NCBI GenBank assembly: GCA_030754235.1
Contig: JASMAS010000046.1
Coordinates: 24,065 to 88,064, forward strand
Source of the DNA: Litorilituus sp.
GTDB taxonomy: Bacteria; Pseudomonadota; Gammaproteobacteria; Enterobacterales; Alteromonadaceae
Direction: 5' to 3'
Length of the DNA: 64,000 nucleotides
Part shown: positions 26,889 to 36,104 of the stretch, in pieces
Layout of the letters: each line of letters starts with the position of its first letter
Position numbering within the stretch: the first letter of the stretch is position 1
Notes under the pieces: model-generated
The model's input: the letters and a program-made list of their open reading frames with translations, nothing else
The model's database searches: none
Told to the model about the DNA's origin: nothing
Translations under genes and position numbers: made by a program

Positions 26889-28787
26889 CTAGCCTACTTT
26901 CTTATTAATTGATTTATCTGAATTTTTTTTAGCGAAATGCCTTAGCACCCCTTGCACAACTTGATAGCTTGTCATTGACAGGCCATCATAGTTAAGAATA
27001 CTGATTAACTTTTTCGGTTCAAGTTGTAGCTCATTGACCAATAATGTTTTCATTTGACCATCTCGGTTTTGTTCAATTACAAAAACCTCTTTATAGGCTT
27101 GAATAAACGCTGCTATGTCATAGTGAAATGGAAATGCTTTTATACGTAACGTATCTGCGGTGATGCCTTGGCTATTGAGTTCATCAATCGCCTCATTCAT
27201 AGGGTGACTGGTCGTGCCAAAATATAATAATGCAATTTGCGCTTTTTTCTTGTCTTGATTGATTTCAGGCTTAGGCAAATAATTAACTGCAGTTTTAAAT
27301 TTTTGACTTAAACGGTCAACATTATCGACATAGTGCTCTGGCTTTTCAGTGTAGCGAGCATAGTGGTCACGTGAAGTACCACGATTAAAGTAGGCACCTT
27401 TTTCTGGGTGAGTGCCAGGCACAGTTCGATAACAAATCCCATCACTGTCCACATCTAAATATCGACCATATGCTTGCAGCTCATCTAACTGCTCTCTATT
27501 TAGTATTTTACCTTTTTGATAAGCATGGCTGTCCTGCCAGACAAACTCGTCAGTTAAATGGTCATTCATACCTAAATCTAAATCAGACATTATAATCACT
27601 GGGGTTTGACATTGATCCGCAATATCAAATGCTTGTGCCCCCATTTCAAAACATTCAGTTGGGTTTGCTGGGAACAAGAGTATTTGTTTGGTATCACCGT
27701 GAGAGGCATAAGCACAACTTAAAATGTCTGACTGCTGAGTACGCGTTGGCATGCCTGTTGATGGCCCCGCCCTTTGCACATTTATTAATACCATGGGAAT
27801 TTCAGTAAAATAGGCCAAACCAAGAAACTCTGTCATGAGTGAAACACCTGGGCCACTGGTTGCGGTAAAAGCACGAGCACCATTCCACCCAGCGCCTATA
27901 GCAACACCTATTGCAGCCAATTCGTCTTCTACTTGTACTATGGCATAATTTTTCTTGCCCGATGCGGGATCAATTCTTAAACGATTACAGTAACTAGCAA
28001 ACTTTTCAATAACCGATGTTGAGGGCGTAATAGGATACCAACCCACCACAGTAGCACCACCGTATACGGCGCCTAAACCTGAGGCGGTATTACCATCCAC
28101 CATAATACGATTTTTCGCTAAATCACGCCCTTGAACTTGAATAGCCAAAGGACACATAAAGTGCTTATTGGCATACTGGTACCCTAACTCTAAGGCATAA
28201 ATATTAGGAGTAATAAGCTTCTCTTTACCCTTAAATTGATCTCTAACTAACCCTTTAAGAACCGTAAAGTCCATATTGAGTGATGCCGCTAGTGCACCGA
28301 CATAAATCACATTCTTAAAAAGTTGTCGTTGGCGTGGATCGCTATACTCTTTTAAGCAAATATTTGAAATAGGTATGCCTAAATAGTTAATATCTTCTCT
28401 TATTAGTCTATCTGGTAGATTTTTACTCGAATCATATAAAAAGTAACCTCCTGCCATAACGCTATTCACGTCTGCATCAATGCTTTGCGCATTCATGGCG
28501 ACCACCATTTCTGATTTTCCACCACGTCGGCCTAGATAGTTTTTTTCAGACACTCGCACTTCATACCAAGTGGGCATACCTTGTATATTAGATGGGAAAA
28601 TATTCTTTGCTGAAACAGGTATTCCCATACGGAGAATAGCTTTAGCAAACATATTATTGGCACTTGCAGATCCAGTCCCATTAGTATTAGCAAAGCGAAC
28701 GACAAAGTCATTAACCAAAGTCTTTACATCAATCATTTTCTGATAACATTTTTGGCTTTCAGTTGAAGAAGTTACTTCTATATTCAT
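26889..28787 (-). CDS. korA: 2-oxoacid:ferredoxin oxidoreductase, fused gamma-alpha subunit
   Basis: The 632-residue subunit is a fusion: an N-terminal gamma domain (about 20-215, GTGSASANNMFAKAILRMG) and an alpha pyrimidine-binding domain starting near GNTASGLGAVYGGATVVGWYPITPSTS, followed by GPGVSLMTEFLGLAYFTEIPMVLINVQRAGPSTGMPT, a family hallmark. It forms the heterodimer with the downstream beta subunit and holds the site for the pyrimidine ring of TPP and for CoA. The start codon overlaps the stop of the GltD-like gene (ATGA). Such fused subunits are usual for bacterial KorA-type enzymes. Confidence 0.91.
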   Translation of the reverse strand: MNIEVTSSTESQKCYQKMIDVKTLVNDFVVRFANTNGTGSASANNMFAKAILRMGIPVSAKNIFPSNIQGMPTWYEVRVSEKNYLGRRGGKSEMVVAMNAQSIDADVNSVMAGGYFLYDSSKNLPDRLIREDINYLGIPISNICLKEYSDPRQRQLFKNVIYVGALAASLNMDFTVLKGLVRDQFKGKEKLITPNIYALELGYQYANKHFMCPLAIQVQGRDLAKNRIMVDGNTASGLGAVYGGATVVGWYPITPSTSVIEKFASYCNRLRIDPASGKKNYAIVQVEDELAAIGVAIGAGWNGARAFTATSGPGVSLMTEFLGLAYFTEIPMVLINVQRAGPSTGMPTRTQQSDILSCAYASHGDTKQILLFPANPTECFEMGAQAFDIADQCQTPVIIMSDLDLGMNDHLTDEFVWQDSHAYQKGKILNREQLDELQAYGRYLDVDSDGICYRTVPGTHPEKGAYFNRGTSRDHYARYTEKPEHYVDNVDRLSQKFKTAVNYLPKPEINQDKKKAQIALLYFGTTSHPMNEAIDELNSQGITADTLRIKAFPFHYDIAAFIQAYKEVFVIEQNRDGQMKTLLVNELQLEPKKLISILNYDGLSMTSYQVVQGVLRHFAKKNSDKSINKKVG

Positions 28788-30574
28788 GAGTTAACTCCTC
28801 CTTTAATGGTGGCATGGGTATTATTAAGCTTCAATTTTTTCATATCCCAAGCCCCTGTTGGACATCGTTCGGCACATAAACCGCAATGTAAGCAAACATC
28901 TTCATCTTTCACCATAACATGACCTGTTTTTAGTGGTGCCGATATTAAAAGCGGCTGCTCCTTATTTAACTCAGCGACTTTAAATTGTTTTACCATTTGA
29001 CCATCATTAGCTTCTTCAATAAAATTGATACAGTCCATTGGGCACACATCTTCACAGGCTGAGCATTCGATACAGGTACTTTCGCTAAACACGGTGTGAA
29101 TATCACAATTCAAACAGCGACTTGCTTCTTCTAAGGCTAACTTCTCATCAAAGCCTAACTCAACTTCAGTGGACAACTGTTTTACTGCCTCTTCCCAAGC
29201 AACATGAGGGACTAAATTACGTTGTTGATGATCAATCACACTTTGATAACTCCAATCATGAATACCCATCTTTTGGCTAACCAAGTTAAAAGAGCTATCA
29301 CTTCTTTCATCCACCGGATCGGCATTTTGGCAAAACAAGTCAATTGAAATGGCCACTTGATGACCATTCGCCACAGCAGAAATGATATTTTTAGGTCCAA
29401 ACGCGGCATCACCACCAAAAAACACTTTCGGGTGAGTAGACTGTAATGATTTTTTATTCAGTTGAGGTAACTGCCATTGATTAAACTCAATGCCAATATC
29501 ACGCTCAATCCAAGCAAAGGATGTATCTTGCCCAACAGCAACCAAGACTAAGTCACCGTCAACAATCAATACTTCGCCCGTAGGTTGCAAACAACGATTT
29601 CCCATGTTGTCATAGACTGACTCAACTTGTTCAAACTTCATGCCCGTTAACTTGCCATCGGTAATAATATATTCAAGCGGGCTGTAGTTAGGTAGAAGAG
29701 CAATGCCTTCTGCAACGGCATCGTCTTTTTCCCATGGCGAAGCTTTCATGGCTTCATAACTTGAACGAACTATGACATTAACTTCTTTAGCACCAAGGCG
29801 CTTGGCCGTTCTACAGCAATCCATCGCTGTATTACCTCCACCAAGTACAATAACTTTATCTGGCACACCTTTGATATGTTCAAAGCTAACATTGGCTAAA
29901 AAATTAATGCCTGTTTGAATTTTATCACCACCTTGTTCATGGCCAGGAATTTTAAGCCAACGACCATTGGGCGCACCAGTGCCAACAAAGATAGCGTCAA
30001 AGTTGGCTTGCAACAATGTCTCTAAACTACTAATTTCTTCTCCAAAGTGACATTCCAAGCCCATCTCAATAATATAATTAAGCTCTTCATCAAGTACGGT
30101 TTCAGGCAAACGAAACGCGGGGATTTGACTGCGCATCATGCCACCCGCTTTACTATCTCGCTCAAAGAGCACTACATCGTAACCTAAGGGTAATAAATTT
30201 CGCGCTACCGTCATTGAAGTAGGTCCTGCACCAATCAAGGCAACTCGCTTCCCATTTTTATTACGGGGAATTTTCGGCAAAAATGGACTAATGTCTTCTT
30301 TATGATCACTGGCAACACGCTTTAATCGACAAATTGCAACGGGGCTTTCTTCTACCCTACCACGTCGACACGCGGGTTCGCAGGGTCGATCACAAACGCG
30401 GCCTAAAACGCCAGGAAACACATTAGAATGCCAATTAACTAAATAAGCATCGGTATAACGTTTTTCAGCGATTAAACGAATATATTCTGGCACAGGAGTG
30501 TGAGCAGGACAGGCTTGCTGGCAATCAACCACATTAAGAAAATGCTGGTAATGACTCGTATCAGTTTTCTTCAA
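28784..30574 (-). CDS. GltD-like FAD/NAD(P)H oxidoreductase with N- and C-terminal Fe-S regions
   Basis: The 596-residue protein has an N-terminal GltD-type Fe-S domain (C18, C22, C61, C65, C69, C82), an FAD site VALIGAGPTSMTVA (111-124), a NAD(P)H site VIVLGGGNTAMDCC (about 245) and a C-terminal two-cluster ferredoxin domain: CIECSACEDVCPMDC (501-515) and CLHCGLCAERCP (561-572). It resembles the small subunit of glutamate synthase and NfnB-type proteins, but no large glutamate synthase subunit is present. As first gene of the oxidoreductase operon it probably links the 2-oxoacid enzyme to the NAD(P)H pool, acting as its ferredoxin and ferredoxin:NAD(P) reductase in one; this is inference. 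Confidence 0.85.
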   Translation of the reverse strand: MKKTDTSHYQHFLNVVDCQQACPAHTPVPEYIRLIAEKRYTDAYLVNWHSNVFPGVLGRVCDRPCEPACRRGRVEESPVAICRLKRVASDHKEDISPFLPKIPRNKNGKRVALIGAGPTSMTVARNLLPLGYDVVLFERDSKAGGMMRSQIPAFRLPETVLDEELNYIIEMGLECHFGEEISSLETLLQANFDAIFVGTGAPNGRWLKIPGHEQGGDKIQTGINFLANVSFEHIKGVPDKVIVLGGGNTAMDCCRTAKRLGAKEVNVIVRSSYEAMKASPWEKDDAVAEGIALLPNYSPLEYIITDGKLTGMKFEQVESVYDNMGNRCLQPTGEVLIVDGDLVLVAVGQDTSFAWIERDIGIEFNQWQLPQLNKKSLQSTHPKVFFGGDAAFGPKNIISAVANGHQVAISIDLFCQNADPVDERSDSSFNLVSQKMGIHDWSYQSVIDHQQRNLVPHVAWEEAVKQLSTEVELGFDEKLALEEASRCLNCDIHTVFSESTCIECSACEDVCPMDCINFIEEANDGQMVKQFKVAELNKEQPLLISAPLKTGHVMVKDEDVCLHCGLCAERCPTGAWDMKKLKLNNTHATIKGGVNS

Positions 30575-30625
30575 AGTTAACTCCTTTTACAAGAAAAGTA
30601 AGCAGATAATATAAATGTTTGTTTG

Positions 30626-30639
30626 AGACAAACTTGTCT
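30626..30639. promoter_or_regulatory. Palindrome upstream of the 2-oxoacid oxidoreductase operon
   Basis: AGACAA-AC-TTGTCT, a 6-2-6 perfect dyad, 52 bases before the first gene of the reverse-strand operon. It could be the operator of an unknown regulator; it does not resemble the TAGGTA/TACCTA site of the TRAP region. Confidence 0.35.
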
Positions 30640-30711
30640 GTAGTTAATCTAAAGCGTTTACTGTAACTTGTTATTCACTCAATTGATTTAAGACCTTAGT
30701 GCTATCTTAGC

Positions 30712-31191
30712 TTAAAGTAATAGCGATTGTTCTATTTGACAGTACGTATCGGCAGCATTAATGAGGGAATTAGCCGTTAAACCCGATACTCCGTAAACGA
30801 TAGTCTTTACGCCATACTGCATTTTGACATGGTTAAGCAACATATCAAAATCACCGTCTCCAGATAAAAGAACAATAGTATCAACTACTTGACTTGCCGC
30901 CGCGTTGATAATATCAATGGTAATGCCAACATCCCAGTCTCCCTTAGCTGAACCATCTGCACGTTGAATATAGGGTTTTAATTTGACATTAAACCCTATG
31001 TGTTTCAATGCTTTTTGAAATTTATGCTGTTGATCATCACTGCGTTGAATAGCATAAGCATGGGCATGAACAATATCATTTTGAGCAGAAAGATCACGCC
31101 AAAGCTGGCGATAATTAAATTGGCGCTGATAAGCATCTCGTGTGGTGTAATAAATATTTTGTACGTCGACAAATATGGCTACTTTAGACAA
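30712..31191 (-). CDS. NYN domain protein (LabA/DUF88 family)
   Basis: The 159-residue protein is a single NYN (PIN-like nuclease) domain. The acidic active-site residues are seen in VAIFVDVQNIYY, KGDWDVGITIDI and LLSGDGDFDMLL, the three family blocks. It is thought to act on RNA; targets are unknown. The start is a TTG at 31191, five bases after GGAA, because no ATG is available upstream of the first conserved block. It is transcribed away from the following GGDEF gene. Confidence 0.87.
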   Translation of the reverse strand: MSKVAIFVDVQNIYYTTRDAYQRQFNYRQLWRDLSAQNDIVHAHAYAIQRSDDQQHKFQKALKHIGFNVKLKPYIQRADGSAKGDWDVGITIDIINAAASQVVDTIVLLSGDGDFDMLLNHVKMQYGVKTIVYGVSGLTANSLINAADTYCQIEQSLLL

Positions 31192-31336
31192 GAGAGTTCC
31201 TTATTAATAACTTTTGAGCCACAAAATATACTGACAAACGCGTATTTATCATATAAAAGCTTGTTTCTATTAAATGATGCCGTTAGAATATTTAACAAAT
31301 AAATCACAGGCTCACCAGTCTTTTGAGGGGTAAGAT

Positions 31337-32338
31337 ATGCCTTTTAAAGATAACTATCAAGTCACTTCGACATTTAGTGAATATACACATGATTTTTTAT
31401 CCTCTCATCTTATCCCCCCTTCACCTGTAAATTATTCTGCTGTCTATCTGTATATTAGTAATGAAAATGAAATGTTAACGGCTGCGATAGACAAGAGGTT
31501 GCAAAAGGGTGATGCCATCACCGAAGATTTTCTTGCCGATTTATTTTCTCGTTATGTCTCTTTTAGTCAAGAAATTGAGAAGTCAGTATTACAACCTTTT
31601 CAAGAAACATTAACAAAAACACTAGCGAATATTAGCGAGCAATTAAGCAACGAAAAAAAAACAAGCATTAACTTAAACAAACTGGACAAAATGCTTGCTA
31701 ATACAACACTTAATTCTTCATTAGAAGGTGTAGTAAATTACCTTGTCAGCACTATTGATAAAACAAAGTCTCAACACCAAGCGCTATCTAAAAAGCTTAA
31801 TGCCACCCAACAAGAAATGAATATGCTTAAGAACAAGTTAGCCTCATCCAGACAAGAAGCACTGGTTGACGCGTTAACAGGCCTGCTAAATAGACGTGGA
31901 TGTGATGAAAAGCTGCAACACTTGAGCTTAGAAGACACTCACTCTTCATTGGCAATAGATATTGATCATTTCAAAAAAGTTAATGATACTTTCGGTCACT
32001 TTATTGGCGACAAAGTAATACAACGAGTTGCGAAAGCCATTGAAGACCACATTGATAATGAAGATATAGCAGTGCGTTTTGGTGGTGAAGAATTTGTGGT
32101 GATAATGGTGAATAAAAACAGAAAACAAGCCAAAGTGATTGCAGAAAAAATCAGAAAGAGCATCGCTAACCTAAAATTAATTCAGCGCGAAACTAATACA
32201 TACCTTCCGCCAATATCCGTTTCTATTGGTGTGGCACAAAATAAAGGAATAACTGACTGGATTACCTTGTTTAATCAAGCTGACCAAGCTTTATATCAAG
32301 CAAAAAATACCGGCAGAAATTGCTGTGTTTGTGCATAA
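31337..32338 (+). CDS. Diguanylate cyclase (GGDEF) without product-inhibition site
   Basis: The 333-residue cytoplasmic protein has an N-terminal helical region with a coiled coil (about 80-175) and a C-terminal GGDEF domain (about 176-333). The active site is GGEEF (249-253) with AIDIDHFKKVND as metal-binding segment, so it should make c-di-GMP. The inhibitory I-site RxxD, five residues before the motif, reads DNED, so product inhibition should be lost. The N-terminal half resembles the domain found in some cytoplasmic diguanylate cyclases, but I know no ligand. ATG follows GAGGGG. Confidence 0.9.
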   Translation: MPFKDNYQVTSTFSEYTHDFLSSHLIPPSPVNYSAVYLYISNENEMLTAAIDKRLQKGDAITEDFLADLFSRYVSFSQEIEKSVLQPFQETLTKTLANISEQLSNEKKTSINLNKLDKMLANTTLNSSLEGVVNYLVSTIDKTKSQHQALSKKLNATQQEMNMLKNKLASSRQEALVDALTGLLNRRGCDEKLQHLSLEDTHSSLAIDIDHFKKVNDTFGHFIGDKVIQRVAKAIEDHIDNEDIAVRFGGEEFVVIMVNKNRKQAKVIAEKIRKSIANLKLIQRETNTYLPPISVSIGVAQNKGITDWITLFNQADQALYQAKNTGRNCCVCA

Positions 32339-32558
32339 CCTCCTTATTTGTTCAGCGAAAAATTAATTTTTTTAACCCTTCAATAGCACGAAGGCGTTTG
32401 AACTTTAGAGAGTATTTTTGCCGTGAATTCGACTAAAATACTTTTACCTCAAACAAAATTCGCCCTGAGAAAGTCCCCCCGCTAGATACGCTTTTGAAGT
32501 AACAAAATTAAAGTGCTAAACTCCTGCCTTTGATCAACTCAAACAAAACTTTTTCATT

Positions 32559-34994
32559 ATGATGACTTCGCTGCGCACCTTTTTTTACTTCTTTTTAAAA
32601 TTCCCTATACGTTTACTAGTGCGAAGCAAAATTGTTGTTGACGCTAATAACCCAGCAGAAACAAAATCAAAACCTATTTTTTATGTTACTCGCCATCAAT
32701 CTGCGAGCGACTTGTTAGCCCTTCAAAGGGTCTGTAAAAAACAACACTTACCTGATCCACTTTCCACAGTAATCATTGGAGGTAAAAGTTTTGAGCGCAC
32801 CCTATGCCTAGCAAAACCCACTTCTATTTTGGGTAGAACGCCTAAAAAAACAATAGCATTAAGTCAAGGTCTGGCAATGCTAAACGAACATAACAAAGAC
32901 AAAAACCTAGACGTACAACTCATTCCCGTCAATTTGATTTGGGGGCGCATACCCACAAAAGAAAAAAACAACGCTAATGTGGCCTCATTACTTGCTGAGC
33001 AAAACTCCCCAACCTGGCTTCGTAAATTTTTTATTATTTTATTCTTAGGTCGCGATAGCCTTATACGTTTTAGTGAAGCTCTATCATTAAGATATATGTC
33101 TGATAATCATGGTAACGATGAATCCACTGCACATAAATTATTACGCGTAGCCCGCTTTCATTTTCATCGCCAAAATATTGCCGCAAAAGGGCCTAGACTT
33201 ATTCATCGTGAGCAAATGTTTACCGCTCTTTTTGCCAATCCTTCGGTAAAGCGCACGATAAAAGAAGAAGCAAAAAATAAAAATATCAGCGAGGAAAAAA
33301 TAAAAAAACAAGCACTTGGTATGATGAAAGAAATTGCTGGTGATTATAGCGTTTCTTTAATTTATCTTGGTGAAAGAATTTTAGCTTGGCTATGGAAGCG
33401 CCTATACAGTGACATCAAAGTAAATAACTCTAAAGTACTTAGGGAGCTAGCTCATGACGGTCACGAAATTATTTATGTACCATGCCATCGCAGCCACATG
33501 GACTACTTATTGCTCACCTATATCATTTTACAAGAAGGTCTAGTTACACCGCGTATTGCTGCTGGTATTAACTTAAACTTCTGGCCTGCCGGCCCTATTT
33601 TTAGAAAAGCTGGGGCGTTTTTTATTCGCCGAAGCTTTGCTGGTAATCGTTTATATTCCACTATTTTTAGAGAATACTTAGGACTTTTATTTGAGCGCGG
33701 TTACTCTGTTAAATACTATACAGAAGGTGGTCGTAGCCGAACAGGTCGTTTATTAGCACCTAAAACGGGTATGTTAGCCATGACCATTCAAAGCTTATTA
33801 CGTGGCATCAATCGTCCGTTAACTTTAGTGCCTGTATATCTAGGGTACGAACATGTTATGGAAGTAGGTACCTATCACAAAGAACTTAGTGGTAGTGAGA
33901 AAAAGAAAGAATCTATCTTTGGCGTCTTAAAGGCCATCAAAAGCTTGCGTAATTACGGTAATGGTTATGTCAACTTTGGTGAACCAATCAATGTTAACGA
34001 TTACTTACAACAAAAAGTACCTGAATGGAAAGAATCCATCGACCCTATTGAGCCGAAAAAACCAAATTGGTTAACACCAACTGTTAACGATATGGCCCAT
34101 CAGCTTATGTTAAATATCAACCAATGTGCAGCGCTCAATGGTGTAGCACTTGTGGCATTAATTCTTCACGCCAGCGAAAACAAAGCGCTCAGTAAAGTTG
34201 ATTTAGAAAATCAATTAGACTTTATGCTCACCATTCAACGACAAGCCCCATATAGCGTTCACATGACAATCCCTTCAGAAAGCGGAGCAGAGATTCTTGC
34301 CCACGTTATTTCGCTTAATAAAGTCACTGTCTGTGAGGATAGCTTCGGCACGATTATTTCACTCAATGATTCTGCTAGTCTAGAGATGCGTTATTATCGC
34401 AATAACATTCTCCATACTTTTGCGCTCATCGCTTTAGTTTGTCAACAATTAGCACATCACAATAATGTTACTTATCAACAGCTCATTGAACAAACAATCA
34501 ACTTACTTAGTACGTTAAAAGATGACTTGTTTTTATGGCAAACATCTGAGCAAATTACTTTACAAGTTCAGCAGGTATTAACAGCATTAGAGGCCGGTCA
34601 CTTTGTTAAACAAACCACTGCTCATTGTTGGTCACTCACTACTGATACTGAACTTCTAGGGCAAGTAAATCTTTTAGCTGAATGCATGAATGAAAGCTTG
34701 CAACGCCTTGCAATTATTAGCACCTTGGCTACACGTTTAGCACCAGTAACTAGGCGAGATTTAGAGGTGAAAGTGGTTGCCATTGCCAAACGTTTAGCCG
34801 TGTTAAATAATATTACCGCACCAGAGTTTATTGATAAGAAAGCACAGGCAACGCTTATCAACACAATGCGTGAGTTAGGTTATATTGGTTCAGATGATGG
34901 TGGCCTATTGATTGCCACAAACAATATGGCTAAATTGAAAAAAACAATCAACAGCCTTGTGTCCATTGAAGTACTACAAAGTATTGCTCGGTAA
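32559..34994 (+). CDS. plsB: Glycerol-3-phosphate 1-O-acyltransferase
   Basis: PlsB acylates position 1 of glycerol 3-phosphate at the inner membrane, the first step of phospholipid synthesis. The 811-residue length fits the large gammaproteobacterial form. The catalytic HX4D motif is H310-RSHM-D315 in VPCHRSHMDYLLL, followed by INLNFWPAGPIFRKAGAFFIRR, then YTEGGRSRTGRLLAPKTGML and a TLVPVYLGYEHVMEVGTY segment, the four acyltransferase blocks in order. In E. coli plsB lies between ubiA and lexA; in this window these genes are tens of kb apart. A strong terminator follows. Confidence 0.97.
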   Translation: MMTSLRTFFYFFLKFPIRLLVRSKIVVDANNPAETKSKPIFYVTRHQSASDLLALQRVCKKQHLPDPLSTVIIGGKSFERTLCLAKPTSILGRTPKKTIALSQGLAMLNEHNKDKNLDVQLIPVNLIWGRIPTKEKNNANVASLLAEQNSPTWLRKFFIILFLGRDSLIRFSEALSLRYMSDNHGNDESTAHKLLRVARFHFHRQNIAAKGPRLIHREQMFTALFANPSVKRTIKEEAKNKNISEEKIKKQALGMMKEIAGDYSVSLIYLGERILAWLWKRLYSDIKVNNSKVLRELAHDGHEIIYVPCHRSHMDYLLLTYIILQEGLVTPRIAAGINLNFWPAGPIFRKAGAFFIRRSFAGNRLYSTIFREYLGLLFERGYSVKYYTEGGRSRTGRLLAPKTGMLAMTIQSLLRGINRPLTLVPVYLGYEHVMEVGTYHKELSGSEKKKESIFGVLKAIKSLRNYGNGYVNFGEPINVNDYLQQKVPEWKESIDPIEPKKPNWLTPTVNDMAHQLMLNINQCAALNGVALVALILHASENKALSKVDLENQLDFMLTIQRQAPYSVHMTIPSESGAEILAHVISLNKVTVCEDSFGTIISLNDSASLEMRYYRNNILHTFALIALVCQQLAHHNNVTYQQLIEQTINLLSTLKDDLFLWQTSEQITLQVQQVLTALEAGHFVKQTTAHCWSLTTDTELLGQVNLLAECMNESLQRLAIISTLATRLAPVTRRDLEVKVVAIAKRLAVLNNITAPEFIDKKAQATLINTMRELGYIGSDDGGLLIATNNMAKLKKTINSLVSIEVLQSIAR

Positions 34995-35002
34995 AAAAGC
35001 TA

Positions 35003-35033
35003 AAAAGATAGACTTTGTTCAAGTCTATCTTTT
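35003..35033. terminator. Bidirectional terminator between plsB and mlaC-like gene
   Basis: Perfect 13-base stem AAAAGATAGACTT / AAGTCTATCTTTT with loop TGTTC, and T/A tracts on both sides. It lies between convergent genes. Confidence 0.88.
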
Positions 35034-35059
35034 TGATAACATTAAAAAACGTAAGCTTT

Positions 35060-35680
35060 TTATTTCGCCAGCGCGGCAAGCTCCTTAGCAACGTGTTCAA
35101 CACCTTCATTCACTATTTTTTTCCCTAGCTCTGCTTTTTTACTGCTTAATAGTGAAATACCTTCCACCACTAAATCAAAGGCTTTCCATTGACCTGTTTT
35201 CTTGTTTTTACGCATTTTAAAAACAACATCAATCGTTGGTTTGTTCATTTCAATAATTTGTGTTTTGACTGCTACAATACGCTTATTTTTAGTAGGCTTC
35301 TCTGTTTCAAAGATGACCTTTTGATTGTTATATTGCTTTAAAGCGCTTGCATAAGTTCGTACTAAATAGCTTCGCATAGATAAAGCAAATTGAGCACGTT
35401 GCTCTTGAGTGGTTTTTTGTAAATGCTTACCCAAAATGCGATACGCAGCATACTTATAATCAATCGCAGGCATTAATTCTTCCTCAACAATCACATTCAC
35501 AAGGTTTGGAAACTTTGTTATTTCTTGTTGGTTAGCCGCTAAGCGCGTAAATAACCGATTACCTACACTTTCTAACACACTATAAGGTGATATTTTAGGT
35601 ATTACCGCAGTTTGCCCTAAGAAAGAGAGTATCAGTAAAAATGCCATTAACAAGCGGGTAAGTACGTGCATAGTATTCAT
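35060..35680 (-). CDS. MlaC/Ttg2D family periplasmic phospholipid-binding protein (orphan)
   Basis: The 206-residue protein has a signal peptide (about 1-26) and the MlaC fold. Conserved blocks are the PAIDYKYAAYRILGKHL segment, QRAQFALSMRSYLVRTYASALKQYNNQ and the central TQII-type strand followed by KAFDLVVEGISLL. MlaC carries phospholipid between the outer-membrane lipoprotein MlaA and the inner-membrane MlaFEDB complex. No other mla gene is present here, so this may be a paralogue with another partner. Its start is either ATG 35680 or ATG 35671 (MHVLTRL). Confidence 0.85.
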   Translation of the reverse strand: MNTMHVLTRLLMAFLLILSFLGQTAVIPKISPYSVLESVGNRLFTRLAANQQEITKFPNLVNVIVEEELMPAIDYKYAAYRILGKHLQKTTQEQRAQFALSMRSYLVRTYASALKQYNNQKVIFETEKPTKNKRIVAVKTQIIEMNKPTIDVVFKMRKNKKTGQWKAFDLVVEGISLLSSKKAELGKKIVNEGVEHVAKELAALAK

Positions 35681-36104
35681 CCTATTTAAAAATCAACAGT
35701 GCCACATAAAAACCAACCGCTCGGTTTGTTGCAAGCAGGCGCTGATATTTGTTTAATGATCACAAGTCCAGCTATGATTAAATGGTTTTCCCCATTTAGA
35801 AATAAATACTCGTCAAAAGTTAGTCGACATTAGATACATACTTCAACTAATTTATTCATAAATTTTCTATTTTCTATTACTTTTTTGGTCAGATGATCGA
35901 AACATAGTCGTAGAATTAGTAATTAAATCAATAAAATAATTTTTTTTTCAAATTGATGGAAATTTAGTCATTTATAATATCTGCAAATAGCTATATTCTA
36001 CTCTTATTAATGTGAATAATTCATAACGTAGCTTGACTGATTTAGATAATATACAATTTACGTGCATTGGTTTGTTTTATTTGATTAATATATATGGAGG
36101 GGTC
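35681..36104. other. AT-rich intergenic region, no gene seen
   Basis: This 424-base region lies between divergent genes. It contains T-runs (for example around 35940) and the GGAGGGG ribosome-binding site of the next gene (36096-36102). I see no clear palindrome, small reading frame or RNA structure. Confidence 0.5.
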
